From Gonium pectorale (lineage: Eukaryota; Chlorophyta; Chlorophyceae; Chlamydomonadales; Volvocaceae), in contig LSYV01000005.1 in the NCBI GenBank assembly GCA_001584585.1, positions 3,314,454 through 3,367,227 on the forward strand: 52,774 bases of DNA. Direction: 5' to 3'. Position numbers and translations under genes: made by a program. Below, piece by piece: positions 1 through 10,897 of the stretch. The notes under the pieces are model-generated. The model had not been told where the DNA came from and did not search any database. It saw only the letters and a program-made list of their open reading frames with translations. Position 1 is the first letter of the stretch. Each line of letters opens with the position of its first letter.

Positions 1-2333
1 GTGTAAGCATGCCGTACAGGGAAATTTCTGCTTGCTGCGGCCCCGCCGCGGCCTATTTACGCTTTGGCCGCGATCCAAGCATTGTAGTCGCGTCACGTCC
101 GCTTGATTCTGTTGCGAAGAAGTGGAACTAGGCTTGCTTACGCTGTCTTACGCGGCCCTTACACGCCTTACGCTTGCGCGTGTAAGCCCCAAGGGTTGAG
201 ACCCCCGACCGGAAGTTTGTACTGCAACCCGCCATAAAAGTCAGTCTCGCACTTGGCTTAAGTACTGGGGTATCGTGCCGGGTGCCCGGGTCTGCCAGCC
301 GCCCATGCTCCACAAGCGCATATCACATAGCAGCACGGCACCCAGGCACCTCTGCACGCACCAGCCTGGTTATCTTCCATTCTGGGGATTCGTCAGGCCG
401 CAAGTTTCCCCTTCCTCCGGAGGCCACGAAATTCGTTTGGCTGGGGACGATTTCGCCCCCACGGGACCGTGCCGTTTTCGTGAACGTTTCGAGGGGTGCT
501 GCCAGTGGTGCAAAACGAAAACCGAATCATCACACATATTAGCACCTGATACTTCACCGCCCATCAGGATCACCACGAAACCGATGTTAATAAATCGGAA
601 CTGAGCACCTGGGCACACATTCAAGTAGGGGCCTTGTGAGATGGTGCCGCGGCCGTCCATGATTGGCGGCAGATGGGATCGGACCCGTACGTTTTGGGCT
701 ATTTGCGGACCCTGGAATTCGTGTGGCTGACGACGATACGTGGCCTATCAGAACCTCATTTTTCTCAAGTCCGGGTCAAGTTTGCCCTCTCATTTTTCGT
801 AAATCATGTCCACAACAAGGGGTATTTTTCGAAACAACGTTTAAGATAACCAGGCTGGCACGCACGCAGCCCAGTTTCATGGCCTTGACATTCCTAATTA
901 GCTTAATCCGCCATGGGGACCACAACCAAGCGCGTGTAACGTACGCCAGTAACGTACGCCAGGACATGCAACTAGGGTTAAGGACATCTGGAGCGTCCAC
1001 TATTCCAAACACGACCCCAGCGCGGCCGCTTGGTGACGGCCGAAGCGCGGCGCCAACAAGTGTTGGAGGACTTCATGCTTGGAAAAAAGAGAAACGCCCC
1101 TGATGCAAACCGGTAAACAATACGTCCTAAACGTCTGTACACAGGGGTCTGCTAGGCAGCACCCCGGCAAAGTGCACGGCAGCGCGTGAACGCTCTCCCA
1201 CCCGTCGGGTAGAGGCAAGGCCTGATCCAACCCGCAATCCACCAGTGGAGTTCAACAACTTTGTCCCGCGACTTAGGAGGCAACGAACTATAACAATCGG
1301 CAGTGAATAAGCACGCCACGCTGGCCGCCTAGCAGTGCATAGTCGCGACTAGCACCGCTTAGTCAGGCTCCCCAGCAGGCCAATGCATTGCCAACGAGCT
1401 CCCATGCTTATGATGACATGCTCCTACGCATGCCACATTAAACTCATCGTTTCAAATGAGTGACGCCGTCACTTGGCCCTTGCGCAGGTCCTATACGTTG
1501 CCCAAACCTCCGAAGTGTGTGCAAGCGGAGTCACACGAACCGTTATGGCAGCGGTCCGACCCAAATGCACCAACAAGCAGGACTTAGCAAGTGCGATGCA
1601 AATTCCCAATGGAGTCCAGGGCGTCGAAGTTCTATACCATCTGCTCTGATGATGCGGTGACAAGCTCCGGTCTCCTGCAGTCCCCAACATGTCCACCTAA
1701 GCCGCCGTGCTGCAACCGGGCGGCCATGGCCCGCCATGCCCGCCAGCGTGGGCTGGGGCCAGGTGTGCCTCCAGCCGCGCGGCTCAATGCCACGTCATGA
1801 ACCACTCGGGCACCAGCAATGCACTGTGCATATGTACGACAGAGTTCAGTGGCATCGCATCGTCGAATGCAGGCGCTGTGTGCCTCAGAAGCTGTTCCAT
1901 CCCCTCCACATCCCAGAACCCATCCAACTGCATCAGCCAGCATGCAGTCGCTGGGATGCGTGATCGGCAAGCGCTAGACACCGGCCTGTAGGCCTGCGAG
2001 GCCGCGATGCGTGCGGGCACGCGGCAGGGCACCCGCTGCGTCGAACTGCAGCTTCATAGCAGGGCGCTAGATCAATAATTGATGTGCACAGACACGCCCT
2101 AGCGCCCTCGAGATATTATAAGGGCTGCAGAATGCAACCGTGAACAACATAATGCATGCACATACAAAGGTCAACGGCCTATGCCACCATTTCCGCTCTC
2201 TTACTCGTCCGTTTCTCATGGGCTGCCAGCCAGCGGAGCCGGTGCTGCCGGCCCCACGCACCGTGGCGTATCCGCAGCGATGCGAAACGGGTGCGAAGCT
2301 CAGCCCGCGGGTGCGAAGCTCAGCCAGCGGACC
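1..2333. other. Intergenic stretch, no gene recognised
   Basis: No reading frame here shows codon structure or a recognisable domain on either strand. The only ordered sequence is short: a perfect 13-bp tandem pair (GTAACGTACGCCA) at 936-961 and a 20-bp unit repeated twice at 2288-2325, just downstream of the minus-strand gene that stops at 2334. The first 200 bases hold several scattered TTACGC words without a clear array. Undetected exons of a gene lying further left remain possible. Confidence 0.5.
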
Positions 2334-5300
2334 CTAGCCGCCGGCGTGCAGCTGCATGTGCGTCAGGGCAACGCGCGCATACTCCTCCGCTAGGCTCTCC
2401 TTCTTCAGGGCGGGGCCACTCACCCGCTGCGGCGCCCGCGCCGTAGTTGGCTTTGAGCCTGCGGGGTCCGGGCCGCGTGCTACCGTCGCACTGCAGGCCG
2501 CGCCGCCCCTGTCCGAGGCGCTACCCGGGCCGTGCAGCCTCCGGGAACGGACCCCGCCGTCGTCTCCGCTGCGGTCCAGAGCGCCGCCACCGTTCGCCGC
2601 CTCCGCTGCTGCCGCGGCACTGCCTTGGCCGGTGGCCCTCCCACTAAGCTCCAGATACCCGCCAAGCGAGAGCACTTCCTGCGGCAATGGGCCGACCCAA
2701 CGCGTGCAGTCTCGGACCCGAGCAGACGGCGGGCCGCCCTGCGCCTGGCCAGGCGCCTGGCAAGTGCCCGAGACGCACCATGGCCCAGATTTGCAGCCAG
2801 AGCACCCTCGACTCCGCCCTGGCAAGCCGGCCGGCAGCCCCGACGTACGGCGGTCGCTGGCGCGACGGGACGGCTGCGGCAGTTCGAGCAGCGTCGGCTG
2901 GTCAGGCAACCCGGCAGCGTCGGGTGGAGAGTCTGGCAGCGTTGCAGCGCCGGCGGCAGCGACAGCGCCCGAGGGGTCGACCACGCCGCCATCGTGGCGC
3001 GCGCTGGCGGCCCTCCGCGGCGAGGCCGTCCGTTGGGCGCCGCTGCCCGTGGGCCCACCGCCAAATGAGCTCTGCTTACTGACGCTGCCGCCAGCGCCGG
3101 CTGGGGAGGGAGGCCAGGCGGCGGCGGTGCTCGGGTTGGAGGAGGCGATGCTCATCGACCAGGAGCTGGTGCTCATGAGGCCTGGCCAGGCGATCGGGGC
3201 GGGGCGGGGAGCACGAGGCGCAGGGCGCACGCGGTTCAGCAACGACGTGCGGTGGTGAGAGTTCTGCAGCGGGTGCGCGAGGAGGGATCAACGAATGACG
3301 CGGTTCCGCCCGGCCCGCCTGCAGCCATACATCGGTGGCTCTTGGACGGGCATTCAGTCTCCTACACGCCGCCGGGCCGGTCTCGGCTGTCGCCGTAGGT
3401 GGGGTAGGGACCTGTCGCATCAGAGCCGTGCGGATGCCTGGGCGTTTGGAAGCTGGCACACGCCTGGGCGCGCAGCCTGCCATGTGCAGCAGGTCTCAGC
3501 TACTTCTCACACGTGAAACACTTAGGTCTCGCCCGCGAGCTTACCGCACTGGATGGAGGCCAGCTGCACCGCCTCCTCCAGCTCATCGGCCACGAGCCGC
3601 GCGGTCGCCTCGATGGCCGTCAGCGCGCCCCTGCTGCACGCCTGCAAGTGGGTCGTGTCGGGGCGGCAAGTGGGTTGTATCGGGGCGGCAAGGCCGTCAC
3701 ATGCGTATGCGCAGAAGGGAGTTCAAACAACGTGCAGCTTCTGCTCAGGCTATAGCTGGGGCGCGAGGCGAGAGAGGGCAGTTGCAGGTGAAGAGTGCGG
3801 GCCCCGCATCTGCCCAGGGCAGGAGGCGGAGGACCCTCGCCCCGCGCCACAGCAGGCCGGTGGCCGGTAAGCACCCCCGGGCGGGCGGGCCGGCGGCGTA
3901 CCGTGAGCTCGGCGTGGTTCCGGGCCAGGGCGCGCGACGCAGCCGCCGCGCTGCGCATTGACAGCCCCGCCGCCGCGGCTTCCTGCGAGATGCAGGCCAG
4001 GCGGTTCCTGCGGGGTTACACGGGGTTATGCGGGGTTACACGGCGGCGCCGGTCATTTGATCAGCAGGCAGAACCCTGCCATCCTCTTGCACAAAGACCT
4101 GAATCTCATGGCGCAGCGGGCCTCCCGGTATGTCCCGGACGACGACAGGCGGCAGCCCATTCGGGCGTTTTGTTGTGCTGTGCAGTGCCTAGGCAGATAC
4201 CACAATGAAACGCTCCCGTCCAGGCATAGAAGCAAGGGCGAGGGCCAGCCCAATGTTGGTGGCCAAAAGCAGACAGCAAACTTCCGCCCTGCCGCTCTCG
4301 CATGTCACAGCGAGAGTCCGCATACGCGTTCTGTGCCCCGCTCCCAGGAGAGGGCGACAGGCCTCAGGTTACCTCGTCGCCCCCAACGACCCCGACGTGA
4401 GGAGGGCAGGTCGCCCCATCTCCCCTATTCCGATGCCGCATGGTCTTAACCTGTCACATTTGCATCACACCGTGCATGCGCTCGTCGTTATCTGTCAGCT
4501 TGTCCGCTCCCTGCTAAGCCAACATGGACGGTGTGATCCCAGGCCCTCACCTGATGCCCTCCTCGAACGCCTCCTGCACCCGAGCCAGCTGCCCCAGCTG
4601 CCGCACCGCCGCGTTGTGCTCCGCCAGCAGCGCATGCAGCAGCAACCAGCCGCGCCGGACCGGCGGGCTGAGGCACCCAGGGAAGCGAGGCGGGGGCTGC
4701 GCGGGCACGCCGCCACCCCCGCCTCCGCCTTCACCGCCAGCTCCGCCTCCGCTTGAGGCCGCGGCCGTGGCGAGCGATGCCACCAGCTCCAGGTGCGGGT
4801 CGAGGCTGAAAGACACGCTCAGGTCTGCTCCGCGACTGAACTGGACCGACGGGCGGTATGCATCCTGCAGGCCGCCGGCGCACACACTCGCCCTCAGCCG
4901 GTGCCGCACGTCACCCACGAGTTGCTCCAAGCGCTTGTCGCGTGGACATACGACAAAGTACGTGCTTGTGTCGGTTCGCTCGTCCCACCATAGACGAGCC
5001 CGTGTCCCTTATCCCACGGCCCCAGCTCACCACCGCGCCCTCGCCGCCTGCCTGCACCACCAGCTCCCGCAGCTCCCCGAGCACGTGCGTCAGCATCGCC
5101 GCGAAGCCGGCGGGGCCTGACGCGGCGGCGGCCGCAAAGCCCACACGGTACAGCGCGGCGTTGAGCTGATCCACCGCACGGGAAACCAAGCCCAGCGCAG
5201 CGGGGCGCGCCGTGCGCACCGCCGCCAGGGCCGCAGCAGGGGCCCGGGCTGTGGCGTCCGGCGGCGCGGGGTCGGCGACGGTGGCGCAGGTGGGGCCGGC

Positions 5301-6872
5301 AGGAGCGCCGCCGGCGAGACAGACGGTGTAGCTGGAGTCAAGAGCCACGGCGCCCGCCATTGCAAGACCTGGGGTTGTGGTCACGAGATGCAAGGCATGG
5401 GGTTCTCAGTCCTCTGAAGCGAGCTGAGCGGTGACTGATACGACGAGGTACCGTTGTCGCATCCATGTATGGATGTGGCTTGTGGTCGGATGGATCCGCC
5501 GGCGTCGGGTAGGGAGTTGGGAGCAGCTACAGAGGGCAGGTGAGGAGCCCAGGGCCTCAACGCAGGCCCTATCCAACGCATGCAACAGGACTTCAACTCG
5601 CGTTGGACAGCCCGCATCATGGGGGCTAAACCGAGGGCAGGTCTGCCCCTTGAAACCTCTCCCACCATAGCGCGTTGCAGCGCCCCAATGCCCCGGGCAC
5701 TCATCCCTCCTACACACGCTCGGTGTCCGCGCGCCGCGCACCGGCGTTCCGCAGCGCTACTGCCAGCCGACCGTTGGCGCCATGAAACGCATGTATGGCG
5801 TCGTGCAGGCTCGAGGCGTTCAGGCAGGCTGCCTGGTCCAACAGGCCAACGTACTCCCAACCAGGCCGCGGTGCCGCACCACCCGGCGAGGGCTGGTGAA
5901 TGGGCTGCGGACTGGGCTGGTCGCCCGAGCTGGCCCCTCCGTCCGCCCCTTGGCCAGAAGTTGGCGACCGGGGAGCCGCCGCCACGGCTGCCACTGCTGG
6001 CTTGAGGAGGCGCAGACGAAACCCAGGGCAGCCGTGCGCTTGGGCCTTTGGAGGAGGCAGGGAGGGAAGGTGCGGGTTGCGTGAGTACGTCGTGTGTTGC
6101 GCGCAGGGGCGTAAAGTTCAGATCACCCACACCCGGAGTAACTGTGCTGCAGGCCGCGACGGCCGCCATGCTCGCCATGCTCGCAAAACCAGCACACCAA
6201 CATCTCTACGTTATCCTCAGGGCTCTTACCTTGTGCAGGTGCAACGCCAGAATGTACCTGTCCCCCAGCGCGACGCGCATGTTCAGCAGGGCGGCGTTGA
6301 ACGCCCCTACGGCGGGGTCGGGCGCCGCGCCCTGCTCGCGCGGGGCCAGCGTCCCGCACGCGCTGAGCGCCAGCCCCGTGCCCGCCTCGCCGGCACGTCG
6401 CGCGAACAAGTCCGACAGGCGCTCCAGGCTCTGCGCCAGCCGCCTGTCGCACTCTGCGTGCGCGCCGTGAGGTGGAGCCAAGATGAGGGGGATCTTTGTG
6501 TTGTAGCTCTCGACCGCGTGTCTCGAGCCAACCCATACTGGTATCGCCGTATTGGTGTATCGGTGTATCCTCACTGGCCAACCCCCGTCTCATGTCTGTC
6601 CTCATTGCTACTCCGTATGCCGTGCCGGTTAAAGTGCAAGACCAGACAGGTAGAAGCTTGGGCGATACCACGAAGTGAGAGCGAGTTAGAGCGCTACGGG
6701 CCTTACCCGCCAGCGCTCCCTGGTTCCGGCGCCGCAGCTCCAGCGCGTGTCCGGTGTCGAGGGGACAGCCGTCCACTGTGAGCAGCTCCAGGCCGAAGGC
6801 GTCCACGTTGGGTGAGGCCTCCAGCGCAACATCGAAACCCCCTTGCAGCAGCCCGGCAGCAACGCGCAACCC
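2334..6872 (-). CDS. Uncharacterised Ala-rich helical protein, eight exons, 5' end not found
   Basis: I do not recognise this protein. Exons on the minus strand, in gene order: 6872-6707, 6453-6230, about 6007-5742, 5368-5031, 4933-4551, 4007-3902, 3641-3545 and 3181-2334 (stop TAG at 2336-2334). Apart from the start of the third exon, all joins are GT-AG and keep one frame, which is strong evidence for a real gene. The first visible exon starts in phase 0 with GLRVAAGLLQGG, so a more 5' exon with the start codon must lie to the right of 6900. The middle exons are rich in predicted amphipathic helix (CDRRLAQSLERLSDLFARR; LGELRELVVQAGG; ALLAEHNAAVRQLGQLARVQ). No membrane segment or signal peptide is visible. 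The last exon (about 280 aa) is low-complexity Ser/Gly/Pro/Ala ending in LAEEYARVALTHMQLHAGG. The helices suggest a scaffold or coiled-coil-like role; that is inference only. Confidence 0.65.
3644..3692. repeat. 22-bp tandem duplication at an intron 3' end
   Basis: A 22-bp unit beginning GCAAGTGGGT occurs at 3644-3665 and 3666-3687 with two mismatches, followed by five bases of a third. On the minus strand it lies immediately upstream of the exon that begins at 3641, so the duplication includes the acceptor-proximal part of the intron (CCCACTTGC). Confidence 0.7.
4011..4040. repeat. Three 10-bp units (CGGGGTTACA) in an intron
   Basis: Units at 4011-4020, 4021-4030 (ending TATG) and 4031-4040 form a short direct repeat just upstream, in gene orientation, of the exon beginning at 4007. 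Confidence 0.7.
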
Positions 6873-8304
6873 CTGGGGCGGTGCGGGTGAGGGGTGTTGC
6901 GGCGGGACCCGATGCCAGCTGGCGCATCCCTCGCAGCCCAGCCATGCCGCATGGAACAACACCTTGATTATGACCCAACTCCCTCGCAGCCCAACCGGCT
7001 GCTGGCTTACCAGAAGCCGACCAGTCAAGCTCTGGTTCAGGCTGCATATGCTCCGGGAAAATTCTGAGGCCTGAGCTACAAGTCCGTCGACGTGCCCTAT
7101 GTGCACAGGCTCGATGTGTGGCCGCCCCACAAGGTCACAAGCTTTGTAACTCGAGGGTCGCGGCGGGGCGACTCCAGGCGCGACAATTGGGATGAGAGAA
7201 CAGCCCGACCCCATGTTGTTAAGAAGGGACTCGGGCGTCACTAACAACAAACATGGCTGCCGGGGTATAGGCGAGGTTCTGGGCCCTGCATTGCTAATTT
7301 TACGACCACGGAATGACTCGCATATCGAGCAGCTGCTGAGCTGCAGGCGGGTCGTCGGCGCGTGCTCCGACTACAACCGTCGCAACCGTTGCATGCGGAG
7401 GGGCGGTGGCCAGGCTTATGGCGGTTATGGCGTGGCCACTGGCAAGGGTTGATGCACTTTAATGCAACTAGATTCACGCGTCAAGAGTTCAGGTATTTGG
7501 ACATGTGGGTGCAGTACACGTTAAAATCCGGCGCCCCGAGAGCGGACGCTCTCAGGCTGCGCGAACTGCACTTGCGAGGCACAGCTCCAGGGTCTAGTGA
7601 ATATGTATGTCTTGGTACGTCAGGGCTTGACGCATCACGCCTACCCATGCGCTGCCACGTCTTACCCTGTTCAATCTCTCGTCCCTCAAGCCTCACCCGA
7701 TGAAGCCCGCACCCGGTCGTAACCATGCGGCCACCCAGGCAGCGGCCACAACCCACGGCTCTGCACATGGCCCTTTCAATTGCCCTTGATATGCAACTGT
7801 GCGCACATCTGCCACACATGCCCGGACCTGTCAGCCGACTGATGAAAGTCCCTGAGCTCCTTGTATGACGCGGGGTCAGGAATGGTCAGGTGGGGCTGCA
7901 CTAGCGGGGCTGCTGCAGGGTATGCTGGGTATGACCGCTAGGAGCATGCCTTACGTTGTTCGCCTGGACGGCCCCTCGTGAGCCGTGACCCGAGATATCT
8001 CCCCAGTGGCCACCTTGCATCATCTGGGGCCACTCGCAACCATGGGGTGAAGGATCCACCGCGGCGCACCTGCCGTACTACGCCACCGCCGTACTACACA
8101 CCGCCACCATGTGCACGACTGTCATCGCCTGTCTATCCAGTACTTTGTTGCCACCCATACTTGCCAACAGCTTGCCCTATGCACACATCCGATCCTCGCT
8201 GTGTCCTGAACCACTCTCGAACGCATGGCGTGACTGGTTTGTCGTCTGAGGAGCTTATCGCTCTGCATCATACACCCAGTTATAACTGATTGCTACTCCG
8301 GGCA
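6873..8304. other. Gap between two genes; likely holds unseen 5' exons of both
   Basis: The minus-strand gene to the left and the plus-strand gene to the right both start mid-protein at the exons I can support, so their 5' exons and promoters should lie here. I could not identify either. A continuous minus-strand frame extends rightward from the exon at 6707-6872, but its translation beyond 6872 lacks the composition of the downstream exons and I do not call it coding. Confidence 0.4.
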
Positions 8305-9506
8305 GGCTGGCAGCCACTGCGGATCCCCCCAGTGGCGCCCCGGCCTCGGCGCCCAGCGTGGATTATAGCGACGCCTGGCTGGGCGTGGACAAACTGGAGC
8401 ATTTTATATTCTGCGTAAGTCTGCTCGCCGGACTGGAAACCGAGATTGCAACGGCTCCTGAATGCCCGCACACACTTGCAATAGTGCTGGGGCCATTTAC
8501 TTATGCGAGACATTTTAGCCAGTCGCTTTCAGGGGAGGGGTGCTTCATATGCAGCCGTGACCATGTTGAGCGGACCTTGAAATACTACATACATACCTGG
8601 ATGCAGGGCATTGCTACGTTTGTGGCATACGTGCTGTGCAGGCGCCACTACCGCGCTTACAGGGGTCGTGTAACGTTCAGCATCCTTGCGGGGCTGGTCC
8701 TGGGAATCGTTAAGGAGCTCGGTGACTACCTCCAGGTATGCTTGCGCGCGCATGAATCCCATGCACCAGGGGTGCACGAGTTGACAACACCGGCACCAGG
8801 GACGTGGGGGGATCAACCCACGGACCCTCGCACAGGCAACAGCAAGCACGCACGCCCCTGGCATTGTAGGGCCTACGATGGGCACGACGGGCAGAAGTCG
8901 CGGTCCCGGCTAAGCATACTCTTCACTATCCCTTGTGCAGCATCTTTGTCTGTGCTCTTCGTGGTAGCTAACAGCTTGCACTCGGTGATTGTGCAGTTGT
9001 GGCCAGGAAGCCTATCCGCCAAGGACCTCGTGGCGGACGCGGCAGGCGCTCTGCTAACCGCGCTTGCCCTCTTCCTCGCGGAGCGGCGCTACGGCGTGCC
9101 TCCACCGCCTCCACCGCCCTACCCATACGCTAGCTGCTGGACGTCTGTACGACACGTCCTGGGTTGGCCACAAGAACCGCGCGTTGTGGATCTGGAGCAC
9201 GGGCTAGTGTACGGACAGCGGATACTACGGCAGTACGGCAACAGTTTGAAGGACCTCCGCAACCTCATCCCGAACTCCACGACCTTGGCGCGGTGGGGGT
9301 TCGACAAGCACGGCTTGGGGTACAAGCCCCTGCCTATTGGAGGAAGCGGCCACTATCGCTCAACGCCAGCTGTTAGCGGCCACGGCGGGATTGGGTTAGG
9401 GAGTAACATCGGCGCCGGTGCCGGTGCAGGGTTGGGAGGCCTGGGCATGGAGCTGCAACCGGACCCTCGAAAACATAGCCACGACGGCGGGGGCAGCAGC
9501 AGTTAA
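8305..9506 (+). CDS. YfiM/DUF2279-like membrane protein, 5' partial
   Basis: Three exons are supported: about 8305-8414, 8607-8735 and 8997-9506 (stop TAA 9504-9506). All joins are GT-AG in phase 0. The first exon carries DAWLGVDKLEHFIFC, the second a hydrophobic helix followed by GIVKELGDYLQ, and the third SAKDLVADAAGALLTALALF. These three blocks, in this order, match the D-x-W-x-G-x-DKxxHF, GxxKExxD and DLxxDxxGa signature I know from the bacterial YfiM/DUF2279 family and its plant relatives, small membrane or envelope proteins of unknown biochemical role. At least three hydrophobic helices are visible. After the core comes a run of prolines (residues coded near 9100-9120) and a C-terminal tail ending in Gly/Ser/His-rich sequence that the bacterial proteins lack. 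The start codon was not found; the acceptor at 8304 (or 8313) is a choice. Assignment is from memory of the motif, not a search. Confidence 0.65.
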
Positions 9507-9682
9507 GGGTAGCTGGAGGCACAACTACGTCTGAACCGTCGTCGCGTCCAGCCCATTGCCCCTGTTGCCTTCGGGCTGTGCTCTAGCTATCTTGACCAGT
9601 TATACCTGCCAAGTGCTGCATTCAAGCGGATACAAGCTGCCAAAAACGGGCGGCACTCCAGGTCTTGACAACAACATACACA

Positions 9683-10897
9683 ATGGCGCTTGTGCCTTAC
9701 CGCATCTCGGGCGCAGCGGCGGACCAGCGGGCGGACGAACGTCTGCTGCAGCTGCCCAACGGGATAACCCTTCGCCTGATGCAGCGGCCTGGCCTGGGCG
9801 GAGTCGCCGCCGCCGGCTGCCGCCGTTCCGCACCCGCGGCAGCGCTGCCGCTCGGCGCTGCTAGCAGGGCTGCCGACGGCAGCGGCCCTGACGTAGGTGA
9901 CTCAGCGGCGGGTACGGACGGCGACGCCATGGAGTGGAGCGGCCCGCCGCTGTCCAGCCTCGCCAACGTTGGGCTGGTGGTATGGCAGGCGGGATTTCTG
10001 CTCGCGGATTACGTGCTGCGGCGGCCGCCCTTCGGCGGCCGGGGCGGTGATCCCGCGGCCGCCTGGCGCCCGCTTACGGCGGTAGATCTTGGGACCGGCA
10101 GCGGCGTGGTGGGGATTGCGCTGGCGTTGGCGGGCGCGCGCGTCTTCCTGACGGACCTCCCGCACGTGTTGCCGCTTGCGGAGGCCAACGTGGCCGTCAA
10201 CTGCGACTCGCGGGTCATCCGTGCAACCGTGTGTCCATACAGCTGGGGCGATGATCCCGCCGCGTCTGCGGCGACAGCGGCGGCGGCCGAGCGGGAGCAG
10301 CACCGGCCTGAGGTGACTGCGGAGCGGCAGCAGGTGCAGGGGCCCAGCCTGCCGCCGACATTGCGGCCGTTGCACCCTGACGTAACGCAGTCGGTAAGCG
10401 GCGCTAGCGGTGCGGCAGCGCACGAGGGCGGCTCGGCCCCCGGGAGGCCGCTGGGAGAGGCGCCAGCGACCGGTGCGTCACCCCTGGCGGGCGTGCGGCC
10501 GGACCTCCTGACCGCCGCCGACGTGCTGTACCACCCCGAACTGCTTTCGCCTCTCATGGCCGCCATCGCACGACTCTCCATGCCGCACACGGTGACGTAC
10601 GTCTCGTACAGAGTACGGCACGGCGGTGAGGTGGCGGCGTTCGCGCGTCTGGCGGAAGCTGCAGGTTTCGCCGTAGAGGAGGTACCGGACGCTGACCTAC
10701 ACGAGGAGTACCGGCAGCAGGGTGGCGGGCGTAGCAGTGGCACCAGCGGGGACGCCGGGGAAATGGACGCGAGCATGCAAGACGGTGACTCCAGAGAGGG
10801 CGACGGGTTGTATTTGGGCGAGGCAGGTTTGGTGGGGGAGAGCCATCCTGTCGGCAGCTATGGCATCCTCCGCCTCTGCCGGAGAGATTGCAAGTAG
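9683..10897 (+). CDS. METTL21-type (lysine) methyltransferase, intronless, 404 aa
   Basis: An uninterrupted frame from ATG 9683 to TAG 10895-10897. Residues about 134-150 read VDLGTGSGVVGIALA, the SAM-binding motif I of class I methyltransferases; VFLTDLPHVLPLAEANV follows, the D-[LM]-P block typical of the METTL21/FAM86 seven-beta-strand protein methyltransferases, which methylate lysines on chaperones, elongation factors and similar substrates. TAADVLYHPELL at about residue 277 matches the ADVxY block of the same family. An upstream stretch (WSGPPLSSLANVGLVVWQAG) matches the usual lead-in in which a Trp precedes the Rossmann core. Between the TDLP block and ADVLY lies an Ala/Gly/Pro-rich insertion of roughly 80 residues. 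The protein is longer than the usual 220-260 aa family members because of this and of low-complexity stretches near both ends. Cytosolic location is inferred from the absence of targeting or membrane segments. Substrate cannot be told from sequence. Confidence 0.85.
   Translation: MALVPYRISGAAADQRADERLLQLPNGITLRLMQRPGLGGVAAAGCRRSAPAAALPLGAASRAADGSGPDVGDSAAGTDGDAMEWSGPPLSSLANVGLVVWQAGFLLADYVLRRPPFGGRGGDPAAAWRPLTAVDLGTGSGVVGIALALAGARVFLTDLPHVLPLAEANVAVNCDSRVIRATVCPYSWGDDPAASAATAAAAEREQHRPEVTAERQQVQGPSLPPTLRPLHPDVTQSVSGASGAAAHEGGSAPGRPLGEAPATGASPLAGVRPDLLTAADVLYHPELLSPLMAAIARLSMPHTVTYVSYRVRHGGEVAAFARLAEAAGFAVEEVPDADLHEEYRQQGGGRSSGTSGDAGEMDASMQDGDSREGDGLYLGEAGLVGESHPVGSYGILRLCRRDCK

Noticed and set aside
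2356..3258. 300-residue plus-strand frame
   Set aside because: Antisense of the last exon of the minus-strand gene; the minus frame joins to upstream exons in phase.
6873..7250. Rightward extension of the minus-strand frame beyond the exon at 6707-6872
   Set aside because: A good acceptor (CGCCCCAG) ends the exon at 6872, and the sequence beyond lacks the composition of the other exons.
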